The notes under the pieces are model-generated. The model was not told the DNA's origin. It searched no databases and saw only the letters and a list, made by a program, of their open reading frames with translations. A DNA stretch of 64,000 nucleotides from an uncultured Rhodopila sp. (GTDB lineage: Bacteria; Pseudomonadota; Alphaproteobacteria; Acetobacterales; Acetobacteraceae): positions 160,055 through 224,054 of the forward strand of contig NZ_CAIWTY010000088.1 of assembly GCF_903915725.1 (NCBI RefSeq), read 5' to 3'. The position numbers and the translations under genes were made by a program. Of the stretch, positions 33,446 through 42,920 are shown piece after piece. Numbering within the stretch: the first letter of the stretch is position 1; each line of letters begins with the position of its first letter.

Positions 33446-36295
33446 TCAGGCGGCGATCCCGGCACCGGTTCGGCCAAAGCTCAAGGTCTCGATCAACGCC
33501 GGCACCGCGGCCGCCGGCACGGGCCTTGCCAACAGGAAGCCCTGCGCATCGACCGAACCCTCGGCCATCAGCCAATCCAACTGCTCACGGGTTTCCACGC
33601 CTTCTGCGGTGACCGCGACGCCGAGGCCGGCACACAGCCCGATAACCGACCGCACGATCGCCGCGCTGTCGGTCTCGGTCTTGCCCAGACACTGGACGAA
33701 GCTCTGATCGATCTTGACGCGATCGAACGGAAACCGCCGCAGGTGACTGAGTGACGAATACCCCGTGCCGAAGTCATCGAGCGCGATTCTCGCCCCCAGC
33801 GCCTTCAGGCCATGCAGCGTCGCCAGTGTCTCCTCGGTGTCCTGGAACATCGCGGTTTCGGTGATCTCGATCTCCAGCCGCGCCGCGGGCAGGCCGGTGG
33901 ATCGCAGCACGCCGCCGACCATGTCGACAAGCCACGGCCCTGCCCGGAACTGCACCGCCGAGATGTTGACCGCGATCTTGACGTCATTCGTCCATCCGGC
34001 CGCATCGGCGCAGGCCCGTCGCAGCACCCATTCGCCGATTGGGCCGATGAGACCGATTTCCTCGGCCAGCGGGACGAAGTGTGTCGGAGAAATTAGCCCG
34101 TCCTCGGGGTGCTGCCACCGCAGCAGCGCTTCGAAACCGATGATCCGGCCATGCTCGAGGTTCACGACCGGCTGGTAGTACATCTCGAACTGCTCCGCCT
34201 CGAGCGCCTGACGGAGATCGAGCTCCAGCTTCCTGCGGATCTGCATCTGGGCATCCATTTCCGGCTCGAAGAAGCGCCAGGTGCCGCGCCCGTCCAGCTT
34301 GGCCCGATACAGCGCAAGGTCCGCGTTCTTCAGCAGCGTGTCGGGCGCCTCGCTTTCGCCGGAGGCAATCGCAATACCGATGCTGACGCCGATGTCCACA
34401 TGATGTCCGCACACCTGGTAGGGCGCACAGAGCGCCGCGACCAGGCGCTGGGCCAGCAAAGCCGCCTGCGGCGCCTGATCGACCGCGGCCTGAAGGATGG
34501 CAAACTCGTCGCCGCCAAGGCGCGCCACCATGTCCTCCTCCCGCAGTTCCGCACACAAACGTTTGGTCACCTCCTGGAGAAGGGCGTCGCCCGCCGGATG
34601 GCCGAGCGTGTCGTTGATCGCCTTGAACCGGTCGAGGTCCAGATACAGCAGCGAGAAACGCTCTCCGCGGCGTGCCCGGACCAGTGCCTCCTCCAGCCGC
34701 GTATGGAACAACAGACGGTTGGGCAGTCCGGTCAGCGCGTCGTGATGCGCCATGTACTCGATGCGTTTTTCATTGCGGCGGCGTTCGGTGATATCCTCCA
34801 GCGTCAGCAGCCAGCCGCCATCCTCCAGGGGCCGCAGCGAAGCGGCGACGACCCGGTTGCCTTGCACCGCTTCGAGCGAAACGCTCGCGATCCCGTTCGA
34901 ACCGAACTCGCGATACTCCTCGTAAACCTGCTTCAGAGTCCGCCCCTGGAAGCAATCGGCCATGACACTGACAGCGAGCACGTCGCGGTACGTCATGCCG
35001 AGCCGGAAGCTGCCCGGCGCCACCCCGGCGACCTCGCACAGACGGGGATTGGCCACGATAAGCCGTTCCTCGGCGTCATACATGGCGAGCCCCTGGGACA
35101 TGTTGGTCAGGGCGGCATCGAAACGCAGGTTGGTTTGCCGCAGACTGAGCGCATTCTGGCGGAACACCTCGATCGCCGCTGCCATGGCGCCGATTTCATC
35201 CTTGCGGCCGCGCTCGGGAACCGCCGCGGCGACGTCGCCCGCCGCCAGCCGCGTCACGGTGTCGGTCAGATGCTGCACCGGCAGAACCAGGCGGCGCAAC
35301 AGGATAAGCAGCGCCGCGGCGCCGAGCAGCAGCATGCCGATGGTAGCCGCGGCGGCGATGGCGAGGTGTTCCTGCGCTTCGACGGCCAACGCCGTTCCGC
35401 GTTCCACGGCCTCGGCGATCGCGGCATCGCGGGCGATCAGCGTGCCCCTCAGCGCCTCGATGGTCCAGCGGCGCCACTCCACCAGAGACATTGGCCGATC
35501 GGCGCCGGACCGCGCCATGGCCAGGACCTCCCGGTAGCGCGGCTCCGAGTCGCGGAAGAAGCTGTCGCGTGTCGCGGCAACGGCGGCGTCCAGCCGGGGC
35601 GACTCGCCGACGATCAGAACCTGGCGCTGCAGGCGCTCCCAGGCGTGCTGGATCTGGCCGGTCAGATACATCGACTGATCGGTCTGGTTCGCCGGGATCG
35701 GCTGACCGCCCATCCAGCCGCTGAGATAGGTGCTGCGGCGGCCTGCGGCGGACCGCATCTCCACGGCCAGGCTGCCGACGGCAACCACCTCGCCGACGGA
35801 CGCGTTGGCGTGGGCGGCCTCCCGTTCGGCGCGCGCCACCGCCCGTTCGACCTCGTCGAGCCGCTCGATGGCGCCCGCGACCATCGGCGCCACAAAGCTG
35901 AGGTCGCGCTCGGCCCTGGGCCGTTTGACCGCCTCGGCGACGCGGGCGCGCGCGTCGAGCAGCATCGCCCGGGCTCGCGTCACCGCCTCATCGGGCAATC
36001 CGGCGGCGAGCATGCTGCGCTGCGTGCGGTCCAGCAGGGCGTCGTTGCGCGCCGCGACTTCGGCGAGGTTTTCCACACCGGACAAATCCGACAGGGAGCG
36101 CTCCTGCAGCGCGCCGCGCTCGACCGACAGGGCCTCGACGAGCTGCAGTGCATCGCCCATCGCCTTGGCCATCTGCACCGCGGCGCGGGCCTCGGCCCAA
36201 TCCCGCTGGGCGCGCGTGGCGATCCAGGCAGACCATCCCGCTGCGGGCAGGCAGGCCGCGGCGAAGCACAACAGGAATACGGTTCTCAGGTTCAT
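33446..36295 (-). CDS. Membrane-bound GGDEF-EAL c-di-GMP signalling protein
   Basis: A 949-residue protein: N-terminal signal/TM (1-25), a long periplasmic helical sensor region (to about 325), TM helix IAAAATIGMLLLGAAALLILL, HAMP (VTRLAAGDVAAAVPERG), a PAS-type domain (NMSQGLAMYDAEERLIVANP), GGDEF with intact RLGGDEFAI and EAL with intact GFEALLRW, LEIEITETAM and LDDFGTGYSSL. Both active sites therefore look competent: diguanylate cyclase and phosphodiesterase. The sensor region resembles nitrate/NIT-like helical sensors but I cannot name the ligand. Stands alone on the minus strand. Confidence 0.93.
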   Translation of the reverse strand: MNLRTVFLLCFAAACLPAAGWSAWIATRAQRDWAEARAAVQMAKAMGDALQLVEALSVERGALQERSLSDLSGVENLAEVAARNDALLDRTQRSMLAAGLPDEAVTRARAMLLDARARVAEAVKRPRAERDLSFVAPMVAGAIERLDEVERAVARAEREAAHANASVGEVVAVGSLAVEMRSAAGRRSTYLSGWMGGQPIPANQTDQSMYLTGQIQHAWERLQRQVLIVGESPRLDAAVAATRDSFFRDSEPRYREVLAMARSGADRPMSLVEWRRWTIEALRGTLIARDAAIAEAVERGTALAVEAQEHLAIAAAATIGMLLLGAAALLILLRRLVLPVQHLTDTVTRLAAGDVAAAVPERGRKDEIGAMAAAIEVFRQNALSLRQTNLRFDAALTNMSQGLAMYDAEERLIVANPRLCEVAGVAPGSFRLGMTYRDVLAVSVMADCFQGRTLKQVYEEYREFGSNGIASVSLEAVQGNRVVAASLRPLEDGGWLLTLEDITERRRNEKRIEYMAHHDALTGLPNRLLFHTRLEEALVRARRGERFSLLYLDLDRFKAINDTLGHPAGDALLQEVTKRLCAELREEDMVARLGGDEFAILQAAVDQAPQAALLAQRLVAALCAPYQVCGHHVDIGVSIGIAIASGESEAPDTLLKNADLALYRAKLDGRGTWRFFEPEMDAQMQIRRKLELDLRQALEAEQFEMYYQPVVNLEHGRIIGFEALLRWQHPEDGLISPTHFVPLAEEIGLIGPIGEWVLRRACADAAGWTNDVKIAVNISAVQFRAGPWLVDMVGGVLRSTGLPAARLEIEITETAMFQDTEETLATLHGLKALGARIALDDFGTGYSSLSHLRRFPFDRVKIDQSFVQCLGKTETDSAAIVRSVIGLCAGLGVAVTAEGVETREQLDWLMAEGSVDAQGFLLARPVPAAAVPALIETLSFGRTGAGIAA

Positions 36296-36797
36296 TTATG
36301 TGTCTTTTCAACCGTCTGCGCGGCGGTTGCAAAGCCGGGACATCGAAACCGGCCTTTGGCCGCCCGGCGGTGTTCCCGATTCATCCATATGGCGACCCTG
36401 TCCTTTCATCGTCGCGACGTTAACAATGCCAAGGTCTTCGCCCTGCCAGGGTTTTCGCCCTGATGGTTCGCTTATACGCGAAAAGTTCATACGAACACGA
36501 TAAGGTTAACAGACCGTTAAGACGCCGGCTTGTGTGCATGTTGCACCGCAGCAGCCCATCGGCCGGGCTGACCCGCAAATGTCATACGATCTGTCATAGC
36601 AGTTATTGATCCACGATAATGATGCGTATCTTCTCCAGCCCGGATTATCCGCCTAAGCTGGACTCGTCCGGTTCGGATCGCGGCTGATCGCCGGTATCTG
36701 CCGCGTTCTCCGGGAGATCACTCGGCGTGAGCCCCCGAATGTCGTAAGGTCGCGCGCGGTTACCGGAAGATATGGACACGTTTTGGGAGTTTGCTCC
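36296..36797. other. Divergent intergenic region (502 bp)
   Basis: Lies between the starts of the GGDEF-EAL gene and the Pmp3-like gene. ORFs here are shadows or out-of-frame extensions. It should hold both promoters; no RNA gene is recognised. Confidence 0.5.
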
Positions 36798-37001
36798 ATG
36801 CGCCTGCTCGTTGCCCTCTTGCTGCCCTGGCTGGCATTCTTCACCATCGGCCGCCCCTTTGTCGGCTTGCTGTGCCTGATCCTGCAAATCACGTTGATTG
36901 GTTGGATCCCGGCGGCGATCTGGGCCGCCTACGCAGTCAGCCAGTATCAAACCGACCAGAAGATCGAGCGGGCGATCAAACCGGCGCGCCGGCCGTTCTA
37001 A
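36798..37001 (+). CDS. YqaE/Pmp3-family small membrane protein
   Basis: A 67-residue protein from ATG 36798 after GGGAG. Two hydrophobic helices, LLVALLLPWLAFFTIG and LLCLILQITLIGWIPAAIWAAYAV, are separated by RPFVG; the pattern LPW..FF..GRP....LLCLILQ..LIGWIPA.IWA is that of Pmp3/YqaE proteins. These affect membrane potential and salt or cold tolerance. Slightly longer C-terminal basic tail than usual. It converges on pqqD. Confidence 0.85.
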   Translation: MRLLVALLLPWLAFFTIGRPFVGLLCLILQITLIGWIPAAIWAAYAVSQYQTDQKIERAIKPARRPF

Positions 37002-37142
37002 ATCGCGCCGCGCGTCAGGGCCGGATTGCAGGTGTTCCTTGGGATGCGCCGTTGCGCGCGACCGCCACTCGGCCCGGTGGGAAAAATAACCAATAGCCCG
37101 GGCGGCTACCGCAGCATATCGGCTGCACGTTTCACGCACACG

Positions 37143-37448
37143 CTACACGGGCCGGGCGTCCTCCAGCACCGTGTCGTCGGCGAGTTCCTGAAGCAGGGAC
37201 AGGACATCGCCCAGAACCTGATCACGCGGCGCGGCGAACCGTGCGGCGAGGTCATCCACCATCACCGAAACGCTGCGGGCGCCGTCGACCAGCTTGAGCA
37301 CCTCCACAGCGATTTCGTCCGGCATGATCAGCCGCTCCGGCGCCAATATGACCCAGGCCTGCCGCGTCGCATCGAAGCGAAACCGGGTCCCGCGTGGAAA
37401 CCGCGGAACCGAGGATTCCTGGATCGCGATCCGGATGCGGGCGGTCAC
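37143..37448 (-). CDS. pqqD: PQQ biosynthesis peptide chaperone PqqD
   Basis: A 101-residue protein: SSVPRFPRGTRFRFDATRQAWVILAPERLIMPDEIAVEVLKLVDGARS then DDLAARF. This RRE fold binds PqqA and presents it to PqqE. I start it at GTG 37448, whose bases overlap the pqqC stop (GTGA). Last gene of the minus-strand pqq unit. Confidence 0.93.
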   Translation of the reverse strand: MTARIRIAIQESSVPRFPRGTRFRFDATRQAWVILAPERLIMPDEIAVEVLKLVDGARSVSVMVDDLAARFAAPRDQVLGDVLSLLQELADDTVLEDARPV

Positions 37449-38167
37449 GGCACGAACGCGCCGGGCGGAATGTGGCCTTCGACATAAGCGCCCCAAAGCG
37501 CGTCCATCTGCACCCACAGCACGTCGCATTTGAAACGCAACGCCGCCAGCACGTCCTCCTGCTGCTGCCGGGTCCGCGCCTCCGTCTTGCAGTATTCCAG
37601 CGCGAAGCGCGCGTCCTGCGGCGCCTGCGTCAGGCGCGGCTGGAAATAGGCCAGTGTGTCGCGGCTGATAAAGTCGTAGTTGGCGAGCATCCCCGCCACC
37701 CGCTCGGCGATGATCGTCGGCGAGAACATTTCGGTCAATGAGGACGCCACCGCTTCCAGCACGGACCGGTCGCGCACGAAGGCGACATAGGCCTCGACCG
37801 CAAACCGCGTCGCCGGCAGGATGCCCCTGGTGGAAATCACATAGTCCCGATCAAGGCCGAGCCCATCGGTCAGCCGCAGCCAGCGCTCGATCCCGCCCGG
37901 CTGTTCGCCATCCCCGTCGTGGTCGATCAGCCGGGATCGCCAGGCCCGCCGCAGCGCCGGAGTCGGCAGCCGCGCGAGCAAGGTCGCATCCTTGGCGGGA
38001 ATGTTGCACTGGTAGTAGTAGCGGTTCAACGCCCAGGCCTGGATCTGCCCGCGGGTCAGCTCACCGCGGTACTTGCGCTTGTGGAACGGGTGGTTGCTGT
38101 GATAGCGCTCCGCGCCGATAGCACGCAGCTCGGCTTCCAGTTGGTCCGGGCTTAACAGGGAATTCAT
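37445..38167 (-). CDS. pqqC: PqqC pyrroloquinoline-quinone synthase
   Basis: A 240-residue helical oxidase: NHPFHKRKYRGELTRGQIQAWALNRYYYQCNIPAKDATLLA, LIDHDGDGEQPGGIERWLRL, YVAFVRDRSVLEAVASSLTEMFSP and DFISRDTLAYFQPRL. It performs the last ring closure and eight-electron oxidation to PQQ. Overlaps pqqB and pqqD by four bases each, indicating translational coupling. Confidence 0.96.
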   Translation of the reverse strand: MNSLLSPDQLEAELRAIGAERYHSNHPFHKRKYRGELTRGQIQAWALNRYYYQCNIPAKDATLLARLPTPALRRAWRSRLIDHDGDGEQPGGIERWLRLTDGLGLDRDYVISTRGILPATRFAVEAYVAFVRDRSVLEAVASSLTEMFSPTIIAERVAGMLANYDFISRDTLAYFQPRLTQAPQDARFALEYCKTEARTRQQQEDVLAALRFKCDVLWVQMDALWGAYVEGHIPPGAFVP

Positions 38168-39081
38168 AGAACAATCTCCATCCCGTCATACGCAACTTCC
38201 CAACCGGCCTGTTTGGCGATCGCCCGTTCCGGCGAATCGTCCAGCAGGATGGGGTTGCTGTTGTTGATGTGGATAAACACCTTCCGCCGCACCTCGATAT
38301 ACCGGAACGTTTCGATTGTCCCATGCGGGTCCGCGACGCTCATGTGGCCCATGCGTTGGCCGGTCTTGCTGCCCGACCCTTCGCAGATCATTTCATCGTC
38401 GGTCCATAACGTGCCGTCGAAGAAAACCAGATCCGATCCCCGCAGACGTTCAGCGACATCCGCGGGCAGTCGCGCGCAGCCGGAGATAAAATAGCACGCC
38501 GAACCGAGCCGATCGGCCAGCCGCAGCCCGACCGTGTCCTCCGCGCCGCCGGACAGGTCCGCGGTATCGCCCTCCAGGTATAGCGCCACCTTGCCGGGCA
38601 CGCTGAATAATTCCGCAACGACTCCGCCCGGCAAATCGAACGCTTCGCCCAAAGCCACTGCCCGGCGCTCGACAAATGCCGGGTTCAGCGCATTGAAGAT
38701 CGGATTGGCGCGCAACGCTTCATGCACCCGGCCGGTGGCGAACAGAGTAAAACTCTGGCTCTCCCGCAAGTGCAGCAGGCCGGCCACCGCATCCACCTCC
38801 CCACATGTCAGAATCACCCCGGCAATCGGTGAATCGCGCAATCCGCGCCGGGGCTGCAACATCGGCCGCGCCTCGATCTGCTGGCGCAAATCCGGGCTGG
38901 CGTTGACCACGATCCAGTTATCGTCGTCGCCGGACACCGCGATCGAACACTGCGTGCGCGGACGCGCAGCCGGATCACCGGCGCGGGCGCGGCGGCAGGC
39001 TTCGTTGTTGGCGTTCCATTGCGGAAATCCTCCGCCGGCCGCGGCACCCAGAACGACGATACGCAGCAGACCATCCTCCAT
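38164..39081 (-). CDS. pqqB: PqqB (metallo-beta-lactamase-fold hydroxylase)
   Basis: A 305-residue protein from ATG 39081: RIVVLGAAAGGGFPQWNAN, CRRARAGDPAARPRTQCSIAVSGDD, SPIAGVILTCGEVDAVAGLLHLRE and FFDGTLWTDDEM. The family uses iron to hydroxylate the Tyr of the diglutamyl-tyrosine intermediate. The usual metallo-beta-lactamase His cluster is modified (TCGEVDAVAGLL), as expected for PqqB. The track extends the ORF into lysR in another frame. Confidence 0.95.
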   Translation of the reverse strand: MEDGLLRIVVLGAAAGGGFPQWNANNEACRRARAGDPAARPRTQCSIAVSGDDDNWIVVNASPDLRQQIEARPMLQPRRGLRDSPIAGVILTCGEVDAVAGLLHLRESQSFTLFATGRVHEALRANPIFNALNPAFVERRAVALGEAFDLPGGVVAELFSVPGKVALYLEGDTADLSGGAEDTVGLRLADRLGSACYFISGCARLPADVAERLRGSDLVFFDGTLWTDDEMICEGSGSKTGQRMGHMSVADPHGTIETFRYIEVRRKVFIHINNSNPILLDDSPERAIAKQAGWEVAYDGMEIVL

Positions 39082-39083
39082 TT

Positions 39084-40079
39084 TTACTTCGGGGCAAGCC
39101 CCGCCTGTGCCTCCGCACACAGAAACGGAGGACACGGCTCCACCGGCGGTGGCCGGATCGCGTCCCCGGCGGCACGCAGGGCGGTAACGAATGTCGCCTG
39201 CGGTTCGGAGTCGCGATACTGCGACTGCATCAGCGTCACGACGCGGCGGTGCTCCATGCCGATATCGTACAATGCGACGTCGTAACTTGCAGCGCCGCTG
39301 ATCCGCGCGCTCAGCGCCGGAACGATCGCCACGCCGCGCCGCGCCTGCACCATCGCTAGCGCGAGCTCGTACGAGCGGACGCGGCCGACAACGCGGTGGT
39401 GCGGCAGAAACCGTTGATACCATTCCGCAATACGAAGCTGATACGCGCTGCCGAACGTAAACTGCACCACGCTGTTCAAGATCCGCCGGTGATCGACGCA
39501 AAGCTGCTCCGCAGGGTCGATGATGCCGGACAGATCAACGTCGCGCGGCACCGCCAGCACATAGGGGTCGGAAAACACATCGCTTTGCAGAAACGACAGG
39601 CTGCTGCTGGCCAGCGACCCGGCCGACACCACCGCAACAGTCAGCCGGCGCGTATACAGCATCTCGATCGCATCGGCCGGCGCGACCTCGTGCACGTCCA
39701 GTTCCACGTCAGGACAGATCTCCGCCATGCGCGCCTGCACGTCGGGCAGCAGCGCCCGGGCGATGGAACTCAGGATGCCGATGGACAGAACACCCCGCGT
39801 GCCCTTGGCGTGCGCGGCGAGGCCGGCCACGGCCTCATCGACCTCGGCCATGATGATCTGCGCGCGGCGGCAGAGAAATTCGCCCGCGTCGGTCAGCGCG
39901 AACTGGCTGCGACCACGCTCGAACAGCAACTGCCCGACGGATTCCTCCAGCTTGGCGATATGCTGCGACAGCGACGGCTGCGTCTGGTCCAGCAGCTTCG
40001 CGGCGTGAGTCATCGACCGCGTGTGTGCCACCGCGAGAAAGATACGGAGCTGATTTAAAGTGAACGGGGGCGGCGGCAT
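39084..40079 (-). CDS. LysR-family regulator inside the pqq operon
   Basis: A 331-residue LysR protein starting at MPPPPFTLNQLRIFLAVAHTRS, then MTHAAKLLDQTQPSLSQHIAKLEESVG. The effector-binding domain contains LSIGILSSIARALLPDVQARM and VELDVHEVAPADA, and resembles NAC/Cbl/CynR-type domains. It lies between pqqA and pqqB, with only two bases before pqqB, so it is co-transcribed with the PQQ enzymes. This position is not usual for pqq operons and suggests it controls pqq expression or that of PQQ-dependent dehydrogenases. Confidence 0.88.
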   Translation of the reverse strand: MPPPPFTLNQLRIFLAVAHTRSMTHAAKLLDQTQPSLSQHIAKLEESVGQLLFERGRSQFALTDAGEFLCRRAQIIMAEVDEAVAGLAAHAKGTRGVLSIGILSSIARALLPDVQARMAEICPDVELDVHEVAPADAIEMLYTRRLTVAVVSAGSLASSSLSFLQSDVFSDPYVLAVPRDVDLSGIIDPAEQLCVDHRRILNSVVQFTFGSAYQLRIAEWYQRFLPHHRVVGRVRSYELALAMVQARRGVAIVPALSARISGAASYDVALYDIGMEHRRVVTLMQSQYRDSEPQATFVTALRAAGDAIRPPPVEPCPPFLCAEAQAGLAPK

Positions 40080-40090
40080 GTCAGCCTGTC

Positions 40091-40121
40091 GAAAAGCGGC
40101 GCGGTGCAATCCCGCGCCGCT
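40091..40121 (-). terminator. Attenuator/terminator downstream of pqqA
   Basis: On the minus strand AGCGGCGCGG pairs with CCGCGCCGCT around seven bases and is followed by TTTTC. Ten-bp GC stem plus short U run lie between pqqA and lysR. Partial termination here would give more pqqA transcript than enzyme transcript, as known in other pqq operons. Confidence 0.8.
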
Positions 40122-40130
40122 CTCCCTCTA

Positions 40131-40208
40131 TCAGACGACCGCGCAGGCGTAGGCGTTGATTTCGCAGCCGACAGCGATGCGCGTGACCTTTGGTTTACGC
40201 CAGGACAT
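40131..40208 (-). CDS. pqqA: PQQ precursor peptide PqqA
   Basis: A 25-residue peptide missed by the ORF track: MSWRKPKVTRIAVGCEINAY followed by ACAVV. Glu16 and Tyr20 have the obligatory E-x3-Y spacing; these two side chains become the PQQ skeleton. First gene of the minus-strand pqq unit, 51 bases upstream of lysR, with a hairpin between. Confidence 0.93.
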   Translation of the reverse strand: MSWRKPKVTRIAVGCEINAYACAVV

Positions 40209-40384
40209 TCTTGACACTCCCATTTATCCGCCGAACCGGCTTATCCGGTAGCGCTTGTACACCATCCTATCGCCGGATCGGTTCGGAAAGCTATATCGCC
40301 CATAAGCGAACCGCTTATGACCTCTATTGCTTCTTTCCGACAGGCTGAATCGCCACTCTCGGTGGCCAATGGGAGGAGACCAAC

Positions 40385-41494
40385 TTGCAAACCGACGCGA
40401 TCGAGCCGCCGCTCGCCCTGCTGGCTGAAGTGACCCACCGGTGCCCGTTGCAGTGTCCGTATTGCTCGAATCCGGTCCAACTCAGGGGCGCATCAGGGGA
40501 GCTTACAACGGCTGAGTGGCAGCAGGTCCTGACAAGCGCGGCGGACATCGGCGTGCTTCAGGTGCATTTCTCCGGCGGCGAGCCAACTGCCCGCGCCGAC
40601 TTGCCGGATCTGGTGCGTCACGCAGTTGCTACCGGGCTTTACACAAATCTGATCACGTCGGGCGTTCCGCTCGATCAGCGGCGCGTGGATGTCCTGGCGG
40701 ACGCCGGGCTCGACCACGTGCAGATCAGCTTTCAGGATGCCGAGGACGTGAACGGCGACCGCATCGCGGGCATGACCGGCGCACAGAAGAAGAAGCGCGA
40801 GGTGTCGGCGATCATCCACCGGGCGGGTCTGCCGCTAACGATCAATCTCGTGGTGCACCGGCAGAACCTGGAGCGTCTGCCGGAGATGCTGGACATGTCG
40901 GTCGAACTCGGGGCGTCGAGGATCGAGGTGGCGCATGTGCAGTATTACGGCTGGGCCTTGGCCAACCGCGACGCGCTGCTGCCCTCGCGCGCCCAGTTGG
41001 ACCGGGCGACCGAGGCGGTTGATGCGGCGCGCGAGCGCCTGGCCGGCGCCGTGGTGATCGACTACGTCGTGCCCGATTACTATGCTCAACTGCCGAAAGC
41101 CTGCATGGGCGGCTGGGGCCGGCGTTTCCTGACCGTCACGCCGACAGGTCTTGTGTTGCCTTGCCATGCCGCGGAGAGCCTGCCGGGATTCGATTTCCCC
41201 TCGGTGCGGGACTGGCCGCTCGGCGAGATCTGGCGGTCCTCCGGCGCGTTCAACCGCTTCCGCGGCACCGCCTGGATGCCGGAGCCATGCGCGACCTGCG
41301 ATCGGCGGGAGATCGACTGGGGCGGCTGCCGGTGCCAGGCCTTCGCGCTGACCCGAAATGTCACCGCAACCGATCCGGCGTGCGGGCTGTCAGCAGATCA
41401 TGGGTTGCTGGATGTGGCGGTGCGCGAGGCCGGGGGCGAACCGCCGGAGTTCCTCTATCGCCGCATCGGGGTCAGGCCAGTGCCGGTTGGCTGA
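40385..41494 (+). CDS. pqqE: PqqA peptide cyclase PqqE (radical SAM)
   Basis: A 369-residue radical SAM protein. The cluster motif is THRCPLQCPYCSNP; SGGEPTARADLPDL and the C-terminal SPASM region with CMGGWGRRFLTVTPTGLVLPCHAAESLP and CATCDRREIDWGGCRCQAFAL complete the family pattern. It links Glu and Tyr of PqqA. I accept the TTG start at 40385 because GGGAGGAG lies eight bases upstream. It diverges from pqqA (176 bases between starts), whereas pqqE usually follows pqqD. Confidence 0.95.
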   Translation: MQTDAIEPPLALLAEVTHRCPLQCPYCSNPVQLRGASGELTTAEWQQVLTSAADIGVLQVHFSGGEPTARADLPDLVRHAVATGLYTNLITSGVPLDQRRVDVLADAGLDHVQISFQDAEDVNGDRIAGMTGAQKKKREVSAIIHRAGLPLTINLVVHRQNLERLPEMLDMSVELGASRIEVAHVQYYGWALANRDALLPSRAQLDRATEAVDAARERLAGAVVIDYVVPDYYAQLPKACMGGWGRRFLTVTPTGLVLPCHAAESLPGFDFPSVRDWPLGEIWRSSGAFNRFRGTAWMPEPCATCDRREIDWGGCRCQAFALTRNVTATDPACGLSADHGLLDVAVREAGGEPPEFLYRRIGVRPVPVG

Positions 41495-41523
41495 CGGCTG
41501 TCGCCCGGACAACGGACCGTCCG

Positions 41524-42795
41524 CTAGACACCTTTAAAGCGCCGGCGGACCAGGATGAGTGCCGCGAAGCTGAGCGCCGCTGTTATCATGACGTAATAAC
41601 TTGGCGCCAGCTTGCTGCCGGTAAGATCGATCAGCCAGGTGGCGTAGAACGGCGCAAACCCGCCGAATATTACCACGGCGATGTTGTAGCTGAGCGACAG
41701 GCCGGTCATACGCGTGCTGGTCGGGAACAAGGTCGCCATCAGCGATGGCAGCGCTCCGCTGTAGCAAGACTTCAGCGCACTGATCCAACAAACGGTCAGC
41801 ACCAACATCGGCAGGGATGGATGGGCTGCCAGCAAGGCGAACGCCGGATAGACCGTGATGATGAAAAGTAGCGCGGCGCCCATCATGATGCGCGTCTGCC
41901 CAATCTTGTCCGCCCAAATTCCAACGAACGGAACGGCCACGACCTGCAGCGCCGCGGCGATCGCGCCGGCCAGGAAACCGGTGGCCGGCGGCAGGGCCAG
42001 TTGGCGCAGCGCATAAGTCGGCATGTAGACCAACAGGTACTGCGAACTTGTCGAGATCACCACGACACCAATGGCCAGCAGAAGGCAGTCCCACTGCCGC
42101 ACCACCACCGCACGGACCGGTCGGCGCGCGGCCTCTGCACTGAGGAATGGCGAGGTTTCATCGAGGCGGCTGCGGATATAGTAGCCGACAGGTCCGATCA
42201 GCAGGCCTGCCGCGAATGGAATGCGCCAACCCCAGGATTGCAACTGCTCCGCCGAAAGCGCTGTCGTCAGCACCACGCCGAAGCCGGTGGCGGCGAGTGC
42301 GGCCATGCCTTGGCTCGACCACTGCCAACTGGCAAAGAACCCGGCACGGTCGGGGCGGTGCTCGACGAGAAAGCTCGTCGAAGCGGCGAACTCCCCGCCG
42401 ACGGAGAAACCTTGGAGCAAGCGCGCCGCAAGGACGAGTATCGGCGCCAGAATGCCAATCGACTGGTAACCCGGCATGACGGTCATGATGCCGGTGCCCG
42501 CCGTCATCAGCGCAATCGACAGTGTCAGCGCCTTCTTTCGCCCCGCGCGATCACCGTAAGCGCCGAGCCAGAGGGCGCCGACCGGTCGCGCAAGGAAGGT
42601 GATGCCGAAGGTGCCGAGCGTGACCAGGAGCGAGACTGTCTCATTCGTGCCAGGAAAGAACACCTTGGAGATCGTCACGGCGAAATAGCCGTAGACGAGG
42701 ATTTCGTAGAACTCCAGCGCGTTGCCCAAAGAGGCCGCCACGATCAACCGCGCGGAGTGCCGGGGGCCGATGGGGTGCTGTGTGGTCGCGGTCAT
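41524..42795 (-). CDS. MFS transporter, metabolite:H+ symporter type
   Basis: A 423-residue major facilitator with 12 predicted helices. ARLIVAASLGNALEFYEILVYGYFAVTISKVFFPG, RPVGALWLGAYGDRAGRKKALT and LLQGFSVGGEFAASTSFLVEH are typical of the MHS family (citrate, alpha-ketoglutarate, shikimate, proline/betaine). The substrate is unknown. It converges on pqqE (29 bases) and may import a substrate related to PQQ-dependent metabolism, but that is only positional. Confidence 0.88.
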   Translation of the reverse strand: MTATTQHPIGPRHSARLIVAASLGNALEFYEILVYGYFAVTISKVFFPGTNETVSLLVTLGTFGITFLARPVGALWLGAYGDRAGRKKALTLSIALMTAGTGIMTVMPGYQSIGILAPILVLAARLLQGFSVGGEFAASTSFLVEHRPDRAGFFASWQWSSQGMAALAATGFGVVLTTALSAEQLQSWGWRIPFAAGLLIGPVGYYIRSRLDETSPFLSAEAARRPVRAVVVRQWDCLLLAIGVVVISTSSQYLLVYMPTYALRQLALPPATGFLAGAIAAALQVVAVPFVGIWADKIGQTRIMMGAALLFIITVYPAFALLAAHPSLPMLVLTVCWISALKSCYSGALPSLMATLFPTSTRMTGLSLSYNIAVVIFGGFAPFYATWLIDLTGSKLAPSYYVMITAALSFAALILVRRRFKGV

Positions 42796-42920
42796 ACTCC
42801 GGCTCCCGTGCGTTACGCGCGGGAAGAAGCACGTTCAGCAGGTGCGCCGGAAGCCCGGTCAAGCAAAACATCCGTGCGGCGCGGCACCCGCGCATTTGCA
42901 AGCTTGCCGGGGCGACGAGT

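Noticed and set aside
34109-36463. 784-codon plus-strand ORF
   Set aside because: It is antisense to the GGDEF-EAL gene, whose motifs are complete; the plus-strand product has shadow composition.
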